Positions 1 through 7,074 of a DNA stretch of 8,234 nucleotides are shown one piece after another. The notes beneath the pieces are model-generated. The model made no database searches. It was not told the origin of the DNA and saw nothing but the letters and a program-made list of their open reading frames with translations. Positions within the stretch are counted from its first letter, which is position 1; every line of letters starts with the position of its first letter. The translations under genes were made by a program, and so were the position numbers. The stretch comes from CAZWFW01 sp964633445 (GTDB lineage Archaea > Undinarchaeota > CAZWFW01). Where the stretch lies: NCBI GenBank assembly GCA_964633445.1, contig CAZWFW010000045.1:1-8234 (forward strand). The letters run 5' to 3'.

Positions 1-1798
1 TTTCCTCCTCCTTTCTTCTTAAAGCTGACATCAGTAAAATCGCAATGATTGGTATTAAAATATATGCTACGTATAGCAATGCCTTGGTATTTAGTTTAGT
101 CTCCTTAGATTTAATCCCACCGGTTTTTATGTATTCTGGAACGTAAACATCTATCTCTAGCTTTTCAACCAAATCTGGATTGCTCTCTGGATATACAAAA
201 AACGAAACTTTATGCATACCTAACGCCTGCGGTGGAGAAACATAAAAGTATACTCTCTCACTTTTATCTGGTTCTACTACTATGTACTCCTTGTTTACGT
301 AAACCCATGATGTATCCGTTTTTATTCTGAATTCGACACTACTTTTTTCTTTATTCTCAATTAGAATATATCCTGATGTTCCAGAACCTCTTACTACATC
401 TATTTTCTTAGGAAAAACAACAGCATTAAACTTCACAACTTCTCCTTTTTCTTCCTTCTCCTTCACCTCCTTACCTTCAGTTTCGTTTTTATGTGCCTCG
501 TAGATTTCCAAAATTGATGGATTGCTAACGGCATACTTATTATTAAATATAGCGTATACATCCACCGCATATTTACCAGGTTTTTTGTTTATCGGGTAAC
601 TCTCTGTTGAAATGTAGCTATTTATGTCATTTACCCCCTCCGAAACATAATAATTGAATGATTTCACAATTTTTCCATCCACTCTTATGTTGATGTCGAC
701 ATCGCCTCTTTCTGGAGAATATATCTTAAACTTAACAGTTATAAGATAAGATCTTGAATTGTCAACTTTTTTAGGTGAAAGCTCTATATCGCTTAGCTTT
801 ATCTCATCGATTTTCCCGACATAAATGTCAAGAAACTCCGAATCCATATCGAACTCTGCTATGGCTTCAACTTTTATCTTGTATTCTCCCTCCTTATCTA
901 TTGTTAAATCTCTGAATGTGTGAGTATTAACACCAGTGTATCCATTTTCAGCGTAGTCTTTCCAGAGCGTAAATTCCTGACCATTTTTAGCTAAATATAC
1001 CTTTGAATATACTACAGCTGGCGTGTTAAGCTTATATTTTATGCTAATGCTAAAAGGCTCGTCTACCTTAACAAATTTTGGCGCATTTACCTCAACAATT
1101 TCCAATTCAGCGGATTTTTGAACAATAATGCTAAAGGATTTGCTAACCTTTTGATTATCAGCTGTCAGGCTAACATTAATGATTTTTGTTCCTGAGAAGT
1201 ATGTTGGAACTTTTATATCAAATTTTTCCACTTTGTACGAGTTTGCATCAACTGTAATATCTTTCTCAATTCTGTCCCACGCTTCTATGATTATCCTACC
1301 CTTAACTTCGCGATTTGCGTTGTTTATAGCTTTAACATACACTGTTAATGTATCTCCTTGCTTAACAACGCTACTTGAGGGCCATGCATCAATATCTATT
1401 TTGCTTCCCTCTTCCTCTCTATAAGCTACAGGTATTTCGAATTCTTTTGTATAATCTGAAACTATAACTGCAAACTTAGCTTTCTTTACATTTCCTTCAA
1501 TAAGAACTCTATAGGAAATATATTTCTCCTCGTAAGGTTCAAAGATGACGTATTCATATGTTTCTACCATCTTAACATCTCTTGTTTTCGAAAACACATA
1601 CACTGAGGTTCCAACTTGGTAATTTGCATTGTTTTTAACTTTTATGGTGATATAGTTGTAGCCATATTCAAGATTTGATGGGGAGATCCATTCTACATCA
1701 AACGCAGAAGCTATTCTGATGCCTAAAACTAAAAATATTAAAGATATTAAGAAAAGCTTGGACTTAGCTTGGGTTACCTGAAGTTTGTGATCCCTCAT
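1..1798 (-). CDS. Secreted, membrane-anchored surface protein with repeated beta-sandwich domains (C-terminus cut by window edge)
   Basis: This reading frame is open for 599 codons from an ATG at 1798 and runs off the left edge without a stop. Residues 1-32 look like a Sec signal peptide: basic start, hydrophobic core about 15-30, and an Ala-Ser-Ala cleavage site before Phe33. Residues 33 to about 556 alternate beta-strand-like and loop segments and divide roughly into five units (33-125, 130-228, 229-325, 326-433, 453-556). Several resemble CARDB or NEW3-type Ig-like folds found in archaeal envelope proteins. A Lys/Glu-rich linker lies at about 434-453. Residues 573-593 form one transmembrane helix followed by Arg-Arg-Lys-Glu-Glu-Glu, so the bulk should be outside the cell with a short cytoplasmic tail. 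Two N-glycosylation sequons are visible (Asn208, Asn438). Probably only a few residues are missing. I see no enzymatic motif; a role in the cell envelope or in adhesion is inference. The domain family is a judgement by eye. Confidence 0.85.
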   Translation of the reverse strand, partial: MRDHKLQVTQAKSKLFLISLIFLVLGIRIASAFDVEWISPSNLEYGYNYITIKVKNNANYQVGTSVYVFSKTRDVKMVETYEYVIFEPYEEKYISYRVLIEGNVKKAKFAVIVSDYTKEFEIPVAYREEEGSKIDIDAWPSSSVVKQGDTLTVYVKAINNANREVKGRIIIEAWDRIEKDITVDANSYKVEKFDIKVPTYFSGTKIINVSLTADNQKVSKSFSIIVQKSAELEIVEVNAPKFVKVDEPFSISIKYKLNTPAVVYSKVYLAKNGQEFTLWKDYAENGYTGVNTHTFRDLTIDKEGEYKIKVEAIAEFDMDSEFLDIYVGKIDEIKLSDIELSPKKVDNSRSYLITVKFKIYSPERGDVDINIRVDGKIVKSFNYYVSEGVNDINSYISTESYPINKKPGKYAVDVYAIFNNKYAVSNPSILEIYEAHKNETEGKEVKEKEEKGEVVKFNAVVFPKKIDVVRGSGTSGYILIENKEKSSVEFRIKTDTSWVYVNKEYIVVEPDKSERVYFYVSPPQALGMHKVSFFVYPESNPDLVEKLEIDVYVPEYIKTGGIKSKETKLNTKALLYVAYILIPIIAILLMSALRRKEEE

Positions 1799-1830
1799 TT
1801 TTCACTACTCTTATGTGGTAAAGGGTGGAG

Positions 1831-1840
1831 GATATATAAA
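1831..1840 (-). promoter_or_regulatory. TATA box for the surface-protein gene
   Basis: On the minus strand this reads TTTATATATC, preceded by a purine-rich stretch that could serve as BRE. Its centre is about 38 bases upstream of the ATG at 1798, which predicts a start of transcription near 1810 and a leader of roughly 12 bases. No Shine-Dalgarno sequence is seen. Confidence 0.5.
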
Positions 1841-1846
1841 TTTTTC

Positions 1847-2200
1847 TTATTGATAAATTTCTTTCTTCCTGACACCTTCTCTCTTAATCTTATCTACACA
1901 TTCCATACATGCTCTAAAAGCTGATTTTCGATCGTAAGCAACGCTAAAAATTGTTGTTATAAGATCTCCTATCTCCAACAACCCAGAGTTAACTTTGACG
2001 TCGAGATATAACAAATCTTGCCTTTTTTTCATGTCTTCTTTTATTTTTTTCATTTTCTCCCAATCAACATCGCAAATAACTCCTCTGTTATTATCTTTTC
2101 TTTTAACTACTCCAACAAAAATAACAATGCAACCCACATCACCTTTAAATCTCTCAACAATTCTCTTAATCTCTTTATTAAAATCAACGTTAAGCTTCAT
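1847..2200 (-). CDS. MoaE-like protein (molybdopterin synthase large subunit family), short form
   Basis: The 117-residue protein resembles the large subunit of molybdopterin synthase, which with the MoaD thiocarboxylate converts precursor Z (cPMP) to molybdopterin in the cytoplasm. Visible family features are the strand near residues 22-32 (Gly-Cys-Ile-Val-Ile-Phe-Val-Gly-Val-Val), the Ile-Gly-Asp turn at 77-79, Asp-Arg-Lys-Ser-Ala-Phe at 90-95 (where canonical proteins have His-Arg-x-x-Ala-Phe), and Lys-Lys-Glu at 112-114, matching the Trp-Lys-Lys/Arg-Glu segment that carries the catalytic lysine. It is shorter than typical MoaE (about 140-150 residues): only three residues follow Lys-Lys-Glu, and the usual His is Asp. 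It could be a reduced but active MoaE or a divergent paralogue. No other molybdopterin gene is present here. The ATG at 2200 is the only plausible start and lies three bases after tRNA-Arg, so no ribosome-binding site fits in front of it. Confidence 0.75.
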   Translation of the reverse strand: MKLNVDFNKEIKRIVERFKGDVGCIVIFVGVVKRKDNNRGVICDVDWEKMKKIKEDMKKRQDLLYLDVKVNSGLLEIGDLITTIFSVAYDRKSAFRACMECVDKIKREGVRKKEIYQ

Positions 2201-2203
2201 TAA

Positions 2204-2277
2204 TGAGCCCGGCGGGATTTGAACCCGCGACCTACGGCTCCGAAGGCCGTCGCTCTTCCAGGCTGAGCTACGGGCCC
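2204..2277 (-). tRNA. tRNA-Arg (anticodon UCG)
   Basis: A full cloverleaf of 74 bases can be drawn: a 7-bp acceptor stem with one G-U pair, a D stem GCTC/GAGC, an anticodon stem ACGGC/GCCGT around loop CTTCGGA (anticodon TCG), and a T stem GCGGG/CCCGC with loop TTCAAAT. A20 in the D loop and A73 as discriminator fit arginine identity. CCA is not encoded and there is no intron. The stems are rich in G+C. The gene is squeezed in, starting 9 bases after the stop of the membrane-protein gene and ending 3 bases before the MoaE-like ATG. Confidence 0.97.
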
Positions 2278-2286
2278 CTGAGTAAG

Positions 2287-2970
2287 TTATCTCCTTTTTC
2301 CTTTTTTGAACTCTTTTCTGATATCCCTATATATTTTCTTTGCATCCTCAGCAAACGCTAAACCAAACCCTATCCCAATAATAATTGCTAGGCTTATTGC
2401 AAATGCTGAAAATGCTATCTTAAAAGCATCAATAAGTATATCAGCTTTAAACCCTACGGTCTGCAAACCTATTACCAAAGCAAAGTATATCACTAAAAAT
2501 TTTGAAATACTCGATACCTGATTCTTGTAAGGTATCCTAAAGGATATGAGCTGAATTTTTACGTACTCTCCAGCAATAAATCCTAAAATAATTATCAAAA
2601 GTGCGCCGAACAATGCAGGTAGCTTTATAACTAACAATTTCATGAAGTCCTCTAAAGCTTTAATTTCAATTAATGAAGTTGCGGCTCCCAAAAATATAAA
2701 GATCACATACCACTTCGTTAATGAGCCTAAGATTTCAGATAATTTTTTACCCCATAATGCCTTCTCTAACTTATTTCTTTTAATCCAGGAGTCTACACCA
2801 ACAGCGCTTAATATTCCAGTAACGGCATTTCCTATGAACCATCCAACAAACCAACCAAAGATGATTATAATGATAGCAGCTACGAGGCCAGGAACGACTT
2901 CCACAAAACTACTCCATAATTTTGAAAGTGCTTGAGATAATGCAGATTTTATAGCTGATAGCAACTCCAT
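2287..2970 (-). CDS. Multi-span membrane protein of the MscS-type conserved TM-helix repeat family
   Basis: The 227-residue protein has an N-terminal amphipathic stretch (1-24) and about five hydrophobic segments: 27-50, 87-103, 118-134, 155-172 and 187-207. Two segments share a pattern, Val-Pro-Gly-Leu-Val-Ala-Ala...Phe-Gly-Trp at 26-40 and Leu-Pro-Ala-Leu-Phe-Gly-Ala...Leu-Gly-Phe at 117-131. This is typical of the conserved TM-helix repeat found in proteins related to small mechanosensitive channels (Pfam TM_helix). The last helix ends Gly-Phe-Gly-Leu-Ala-Phe-Ala and a very basic cytoplasmic tail (Lys/Arg-rich 211-227) follows. The MscS beta domain is absent, so a channel function is not established. 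A TTG at 2991 would add seven residues. I prefer the ATG at 2970 because a TATA box sits about 28 bases in front of it, implying a leaderless mRNA. The gene follows the HerA-like ATPase directly and may be co-expressed with it. Confidence 0.85.
   Translation of the reverse strand: MELLSAIKSALSQALSKLWSSFVEVVPGLVAAIIIIIFGWFVGWFIGNAVTGILSAVGVDSWIKRNKLEKALWGKKLSEILGSLTKWYVIFIFLGAATSLIEIKALEDFMKLLVIKLPALFGALLIIILGFIAGEYVKIQLISFRIPYKNQVSSISKFLVIYFALVIGLQTVGFKADILIDAFKIAFSAFAISLAIIIGIGFGLAFAEDAKKIYRDIRKEFKKGKRR
2325..2337 (-). promoter_or_regulatory. Possible internal TATA box for tRNA-Arg / MoaE-like unit
   Basis: The minus strand reads AAAATATATAGGG here, inside the last codons of the membrane-protein gene. 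Transcription would start near 2305, giving about 28 bases of leader before the tRNA, to be removed by RNase P. The alternative is that the tRNA is part of a longer transcript from the upstream genes. Confidence 0.3.
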
Positions 2971-2993
2971 TTTAATTTGATTATATCGCAAGA

Positions 2994-3004
2994 ATATTTA
3001 AAAT
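2994..3004 (-). promoter_or_regulatory. TATA box for the TM-helix membrane protein, overlapping the upstream stop codon
   Basis: The minus strand reads TTTTAAATATT, centred about 28 bases upstream of the ATG at 2970, the spacing expected for a leaderless archaeal mRNA. It overlaps the stop codon (2998-3000) of the HerA-like gene, so the membrane protein may have its own promoter despite the operon-like layout. Confidence 0.4.
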
Positions 3005-4269
3005 TTTTCTGGCTTTAAGGCGCTGGGTGTACCACCACCATGCCAGCTCGTTCTTGGCCTTACTCGCATGCTATAAATTTTTTCCTGATTTGCATCCAAA
3101 ACTATTGCAATTCCTTTGATTCTTTCGAGTCTTCTCATCAACTGTCCTATATTTTCTGGTGTGGTAATCATAATTATCCTGCCTAAAGCATCAATATCTG
3201 GCTTTGCTGTTAATCTGTGTGCAATTACCACATCACTTTGGGATAAGGCATCTGGATGTAGTTCTCCAGGTCTTTGGGTGGTTAATATGAGAGTTAAACC
3301 AGGTTGTCTTCCCTCTCTTATCCATTGTAGCAGAGGAGCTGTTGCTGGCGTAACTCCCTCCTTAGGCAAGAACTGATGAGCTTCATCGATCATCATCCAG
3401 ACCATTGGTATCTTTTCTACCTCTGCCTCGGATATTTCTCCAATTTCAATTAATTCCTCAAGTCTTCTAGCAACCATTCTTTCTTTAAAAATCTCTCTTG
3501 CAACCAATCCTAAAACTAATGCTCTTACGCTCCATCCACCAGTAACTTCGGTATAGCAGGAAACATCCAAAACATTAACATATCCTGGCTTGATAAGCTT
3601 GCTTACTTTAAACTCCTCCTCATAAAATAAGCCCCAATTCTTTGCTGAGAGAAGCATATTTATAGCGAGATTCTTCGCATCTCTACTTGCAGTTTTATCC
3701 TTTTCAGCTAGCTCAATCATATCGTCGATTGTGTAATCTTCGCCTCTCGTTTCCCTAAGTTTTCCAACTATTTTTTGAATAAGAATAGCGGCGGGATCTG
3801 TCATTTTTAAGTCGAAGGCTAAACACCAGTCCATAGCTTCAAGATCACTAGGTTTAAAGGAATACGTAAAATCGTACGGAACTCCTTTGTCTTTAAATGA
3901 CTCTTCATACCCTTTCGGTATAAAAACTCTAACATTTAACCCTTTAGGCTTTAAGCCCCATTCCTTAAGCAACTCCTCATCTCTTTCGTTTGGATACTTC
4001 ATTGTGTAAAAAATACCCATTGTATCAATAAGCAATGTTGAAATTTTGTCTCTAACCTCCTCTGGTAGATTAGCTAATCCTTCAGCAATGACTCCCATTG
4101 TATAGCTTTTGCCAGATCCCCTATCACCGCAAATAATAATTAGATGTGATCTTACAACATCCAAAAATATTTTTAAAGCGCCCTTCTTTCCTAAAAATAT
4201 GGTACCTTTACTTCCGTAAACTTCTAAATCCTCATAACTTCTACCAATTACTATGAAGAATTCCGTCAT
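2998..4269 (-). CDS. HerA/DUF87-type ATPase
   Basis: The 423-residue protein belongs to the HerA-FtsK branch of ring-forming P-loop ATPases. HerA proper is a hexameric DNA translocase that works with the nuclease NurA in end resection; many archaeal relatives have unknown roles. Visible motifs are a short N-terminal beta region (1-40), Walker A at 48-55 (Gly-Asp-Arg-Gly-Ser-Gly-Lys-Ser), Walker B at about 291-296 ending Ile-Asp295-Glu296 followed by Ala-His-Gln-Phe, a sensor-like Thr-Thr-Gln-Arg-Pro, and His-Arg352-Leu-Thr-Ala-Lys, where Arg352 could act as arginine finger. The C-terminus is Gly/Pro-rich. No transmembrane segment and no NurA neighbour is present. It is somewhat shorter than typical HerA (about 500 residues), so HerA-like is the safer name. 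I chose the ATG at 4269; a TTG at 4320 would add 17 basic residues. The downstream membrane protein is a possible partner (inference). Confidence 0.88.
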   Translation of the reverse strand: MTEFFIVIGRSYEDLEVYGSKGTIFLGKKGALKIFLDVVRSHLIIICGDRGSGKSYTMGVIAEGLANLPEEVRDKISTLLIDTMGIFYTMKYPNERDEELLKEWGLKPKGLNVRVFIPKGYEESFKDKGVPYDFTYSFKPSDLEAMDWCLAFDLKMTDPAAILIQKIVGKLRETRGEDYTIDDMIELAEKDKTASRDAKNLAINMLLSAKNWGLFYEEEFKVSKLIKPGYVNVLDVSCYTEVTGGWSVRALVLGLVAREIFKERMVARRLEELIEIGEISEAEVEKIPMVWMMIDEAHQFLPKEGVTPATAPLLQWIREGRQPGLTLILTTQRPGELHPDALSQSDVVIAHRLTAKPDIDALGRIIMITTPENIGQLMRRLERIKGIAIVLDANQEKIYSMRVRPRTSWHGGGTPSALKPEKF

Positions 4270-4329
4270 GATTTTTATTATAACTTTTTTGATATTTCTC
4301 CTTAAGGAAAACTGTAACAACTCAAAGTT

Positions 4330-4344
4330 GGTAAATTAATTACC
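4330..4344. repeat. Short palindrome in the divergent region between the HerA-like gene and tRNA-Thr
   Basis: GGTAA and TTACC flank a 5-base AT core. It lies upstream of the HerA-like gene and contains an AT-rich stretch that could be its TATA element if the TTG at 4320 or a nearby start of transcription is used. It could be a binding site or chance. The rest of 4270-4445 is AT-rich with no open gene. Confidence 0.25.
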
Positions 4345-4402
4345 TAGTTCGAATTTTATTTTTGAAAAACTTAGCAACCATTGCTTAAAAATTTCAAGAT
4401 TA

Positions 4403-4411
4403 CTTAAATAA
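4403..4411 (+). promoter_or_regulatory. TATA box for tRNA-Thr
   Basis: CTTAAATAA is centred about 39 bases before the mature tRNA 5' end, which predicts a start of transcription near 4433 and a leader of about 13 bases for RNase P to remove. Confidence 0.4.
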
Positions 4412-4445
4412 TCATAAAACATAAATTAAATTTTCAGAAACTAAT

Positions 4446-4518
4446 GCCCCGGTAGCTCAGCTGGTGGAGCGGCCGCCTTGTAAGCGGCAGGTCCCGGGTT
4501 CAAATCCCGGCCGGGGCT
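4446..4518 (+). tRNA. tRNA-Thr (anticodon UGU)
   Basis: A 73-base cloverleaf is clear: acceptor GCCCCGG/CCGGGGC, D stem GCTC/GAGC, anticodon stem GCCGC/GCGGC around loop CTTGTAA (anticodon TGT), and T stem CCGGG/CCCGG with loop TTCAAAT. The discriminator is T73, as in archaeal threonine tRNAs. CCA is not encoded and there is no intron. A run of four T (4518-4521) starts at the discriminator and may end transcription. FEN-1 follows 76 bases later on the same strand. Confidence 0.97.
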
Positions 4519-4562
4519 TTTATATTGGAAGGAAATCTAGATTATAATGTAAAATGCAATAA

Positions 4563-4571
4563 AATTTAAAG
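4563..4571 (+). promoter_or_regulatory. Candidate TATA box for FEN-1
   Basis: AATTTAAAG is centred about 27 bases upstream of the ATG at 4595, the spacing expected for a leaderless mRNA. A second AT-rich candidate (ATTATAAT, 4541-4548) would give a leader containing GGAAGG (4573-4578), but that motif ends 16 bases before the ATG, far for a Shine-Dalgarno site. Confidence 0.4.
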
Positions 4572-4594
4572 AAGGAAGGTAATTTTTTGAATAA

Positions 4595-5623
4595 ATGGGG
4601 GTCCAACTAAGTGAAATAATTGATGCTAAGGAAATAGAGCTTAGCGAACTTTCAGGCAGAACCATTGCTATTGATGCCTTAAACTCTCTTTACCAATTTC
4701 TGAGTATAATTAGACAGAAGGATGGAATGCCACTAATGGATTCTGAGGGAAGAATAACCTCCCATTTGTCGGGATTGTTTTATAGGACAGCTAATTTGCT
4801 TAAGGAAGGGATAAAACCAATTTACGTTTTTGATGGCGAACCTCCTGAACTGAAGAAGAAGACTATAGAAAAAAGAAAGGAGAGTAGGGAGGAAGCCGAG
4901 AGAAAGTGGAAAGAGGCTTTGAGACGAGGTGATTTGGAGGCTGCGAGACGCTATGCGCAAGCCTCTGCAAGGCTTGAGGAGGAGCTAATTAATGATGCTA
5001 AACGCTTACTTGATGCTATGGGTGTACCGTATGTTCAGGCACCCAGCGAAGGTGAGGCGCAAGCAGCGTATATGTCGAGTAAAGGGGATGTATGGGCTGC
5101 TGGAAGCCAGGATTACGACTCCTTGCTATTTGGGACAAATAGATTGGTTAGAAACTTAACAATAACGGGCAAGCGTAAGTTGCCAAGAAAGGATGTTTAT
5201 GTTGAGGTTAAACCAGAGGTTGTTGAAATGGATGACGTTCTTAAAAAATTGGATATTACAAGGGAGCAGTTGGTTTACATAGGCATACTGGTTGGCACGG
5301 ATTTTAACCCTGGTGGTGTTAAAGGCGTTGGACCTAAAAGAGCTTACGAGATTGTTAAGCAATATAAGGATTTAGATAAGATTAAAAAAGTTGTTAACTG
5401 GACTTTTGGTGTTGAACCTGAAGAAATTGCTGAAATATTTCTAAAACCTAATGTTACAGATGATTATAAAATTGAATTCAGGAAAATTGACATCGATGCG
5501 GTTATAGAATTTCTTTGCGAGGAAAGAGACTTCTCACATGATAGGGTTGAGAGGACCTGTAGGGAGATAGAAAAAGCTCACATACAAGGTAGGCAGGCAA
5601 GCTTGGCTCAATGGTTTGGATAG
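4595..5623 (+). CDS. fen: Flap endonuclease 1 (FEN-1)
   Basis: The 342-residue protein is a structure-specific 5' nuclease that removes RNA-primed 5' flaps during Okazaki fragment maturation and acts in long-patch base excision repair, in complex with PCNA. The N domain starts Met-Gly-Val, as in archaeal FEN-1, where the Gly2 amine lies near the active site; this supports the chosen start. Metal-binding acidic residues of both sites are present: Asp27, Asp80 (Phe-Asp-Gly-Glu-Pro-Pro), Glu152 and Glu154, Asp173 and Asp175, and Asp236. The helical arch region (about 85-135) is rich in Arg, Lys and Glu. A helix-two-turn-helix DNA-binding motif (Gly-Gly-Val-Lys-Gly-Val-Gly-Pro-Lys) follows Asp236. 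Residues 334-341, Gln-Ala-Ser-Leu-Ala-Gln-Trp-Phe, are a PCNA-interacting (PIP) box at the very end. Length is normal for archaea. tRNA-Thr lies upstream and a convergent ATPase gene abuts its stop codon. Confidence 0.98.
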   Translation: MGVQLSEIIDAKEIELSELSGRTIAIDALNSLYQFLSIIRQKDGMPLMDSEGRITSHLSGLFYRTANLLKEGIKPIYVFDGEPPELKKKTIEKRKESREEAERKWKEALRRGDLEAARRYAQASARLEEELINDAKRLLDAMGVPYVQAPSEGEAQAAYMSSKGDVWAAGSQDYDSLLFGTNRLVRNLTITGKRKLPRKDVYVEVKPEVVEMDDVLKKLDITREQLVYIGILVGTDFNPGGVKGVGPKRAYEIVKQYKDLDKIKKVVNWTFGVEPEEIAEIFLKPNVTDDYKIEFRKIDIDAVIEFLCEERDFSHDRVERTCREIEKAHIQGRQASLAQWFG

Positions 5624-7063
5624 CTAGATACTTAATAGGAATAATGAAATTGGGATTTTTATAGGCTTCCCGAAGCTTAATTCATCCTTTGTGAGCAAAA
5701 TGTCGACATTTTTAATTTCATAACATTTTCCATATTTTACCTCAATTTTCAGGGATTTTTCTCCTTTGATAACGACATCAACCTCTTTTCCTCTGATTTT
5801 GCTATAGCCTAGAGCTCTTTTCCATAATAGCCTAAAAGGATCGTTTTTCTCGAGCATTCTTGCAAAGGTTTCTATTACTATGCCTTCTACTATCAAACTT
5901 TCATCAATTTCTTTGGTTGCATAATAATTTTGCAATGCTTTAATAATAAAAGGGTCTGAAAAGTAAATCTTCTTCTCTCTTCTAACTCTAGTTTTTCCAT
6001 CGAAGTAATGAACTTCTCTTAAAATAAAGCTATTTTCTAGGGCATTAATGTATCTCATTACTGTTGACTTATCAACCTCAATCTCTCTTGCTAGGCTAGC
6101 ATACTCTATTCCACTTCCTAATTTTTCTAGAAGGGAAGGAAGGAGCAAATTTAAAATTTCTATGTTTAATCCTTCCTTCTCAATAGTTCCTAAAGTATCC
6201 TTAATAACAAGCTCGTAAGGTAGCTCTTCATTTTTTATTCTTTTTTCAATGGCTATGGGATATCCTCCAGTTTCAATGTAGATTCTAAACAATAAACTAA
6301 AAATCTCAAAATAGTTATAAATTTCAGCAATAAAATTTATTAAGGATTCTAAATTAAGAGGATTTATATTCTCAGCCTTCTTTAAGATACCCAAAATCTT
6401 TATTGCAGTATCTGGTTCGATTCCTAAATATCTCTTTAAGAAACTCCTACCCTTCTGCCAATTAGAGTGGTTGTCCCATGATCGCAGCAACGATTCTTTG
6501 TATTTATAATCTTCATATTCAACCTCCAGTCTCTTGATGGATCTAAAGAAATATATACAGAATTCTCTGAAGGATAAAGGGTAAAAATTGAGAATTTCTG
6601 CTCTTCCTGGGAAATACTCTCCAAGCTTTTCCAGAGCTCTTGGTCTTGAGCCCGTAGCCCACACGATAAAAAACTTATCTTCGCAAAATTCTTTTACTGC
6701 TTTCTCCCAACCTTTTATTTCAGTAATTTCGTCAAGCAGCAAAAATTTCATACCACTTCTTGCTCTCATTAAGCTTTCTAATTCTCTTACAGTGTTTCTT
6801 AGATCCCTTAATCCGCTGAATCTGTCACAAGGCAGGTAGACTATGTTCTCAGGGTTAGTCTTACCCAAAAGATAATGGATACTCCTAAATAGAAATTCCG
6901 TTTTACCAACCTGTCTGGGGCCTCTAATTATATAATTTTTTTTAAAATCTTGAATCTCTCTAAAAGAAACAAAGATCCGATTAAAATATTTTTTTAGATG
7001 TACTTTAGCTTCCTCGTAACCCAACCACCACCTATTAATTCTTGCAACATCACTTATTTTCAT
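5624..7063 (-). CDS. AAA_14/DUF4143 family P-loop ATPase
   Basis: The 479-residue protein has the order seen in this archaeal and bacterial family (COG1373-type). The N-terminus carries Ile-Asn-Arg-Trp-Trp (9-13); Walker A is Gly48-Pro-Arg-Gln-Val-Gly-Lys-Thr55; Walker B is Phe-Leu-Leu-Leu-Asp111-Glu112; a sensor-like Ala-Thr-Gly-Ser-Arg-Pro lies at 136-141. A helical region follows with Gly-Gly-Tyr-Pro, then a winged-helix-like segment (about 312-350, with Asp331-Lys-Ser-Thr). The C-terminal DUF4143 part has Ser-Asp-Pro-Phe and a nuclease-like pattern, Lys-Glu427-Val-Asp429 ... Glu441-Val-Lys443, reminiscent of PD-(D/E)xK folds. The helical stretch around 175-260 makes it longer than many relatives. 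Biological function is unknown for the family. The ATG at 7063 fits a leaderless start 27 bases from a TATA box framed by an inverted repeat. It converges on FEN-1 with no gap; no partner gene is adjacent on its strand except upstream GAPDH. Confidence 0.9.
   Translation of the reverse strand: MKISDVARINRWWLGYEEAKVHLKKYFNRIFVSFREIQDFKKNYIIRGPRQVGKTEFLFRSIHYLLGKTNPENIVYLPCDRFSGLRDLRNTVRELESLMRARSGMKFLLLDEITEIKGWEKAVKEFCEDKFFIVWATGSRPRALEKLGEYFPGRAEILNFYPLSFREFCIYFFRSIKRLEVEYEDYKYKESLLRSWDNHSNWQKGRSFLKRYLGIEPDTAIKILGILKKAENINPLNLESLINFIAEIYNYFEIFSLLFRIYIETGGYPIAIEKRIKNEELPYELVIKDTLGTIEKEGLNIEILNLLLPSLLEKLGSGIEYASLAREIEVDKSTVMRYINALENSFILREVHYFDGKTRVRREKKIYFSDPFIIKALQNYYATKEIDESLIVEGIVIETFARMLEKNDPFRLLWKRALGYSKIRGKEVDVVIKGEKSLKIEVKYGKCYEIKNVDILLTKDELSFGKPIKIPISLFLLSI
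7042..7049. repeat. Extra TTGCAACA half-site inside the ATPase gene
   Basis: TTGCAACA appears within codons 5-8 of the AAA_14/DUF4143 gene. It is the same word as the arms of the inverted repeat around its promoter and lies 33 bases (about three helical turns) from the nearer arm. Confidence 0.4.
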
Positions 7064-7074
7064 AGTTGTTTATT

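Noticed and set aside
1179..1424. Plus-strand 81-residue open frame
   Set aside because: It lies antisense inside the 599-codon surface-protein frame, which has a signal peptide and a membrane anchor; the plus-strand product has no recognisable pattern.
1995..2222. Plus-strand open frames of 61-75 residues
   Set aside because: They are antisense to the MoaE-like gene, and the longer one runs into the tRNA-Arg gene; low-complexity products from AT-rich DNA.
2971..2991. TTG start adding seven residues to the TM-helix protein
   Set aside because: The ATG at 2970 has a TATA box at leaderless spacing; the TTG has no ribosome-binding site.
4270..4320. TTG start adding 17 residues to the HerA-like ATPase
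   Set aside because: The extension is a basic, low-complexity segment without family resemblance and has no ribosome-binding site; the ATG at 4269 begins right before the expected N-terminal strand.
6588..6839. Plus-strand 83-residue open frame
   Set aside because: Antisense to the AAA_14/DUF4143 ATPase across its Walker B and sensor regions; no protein-like pattern.
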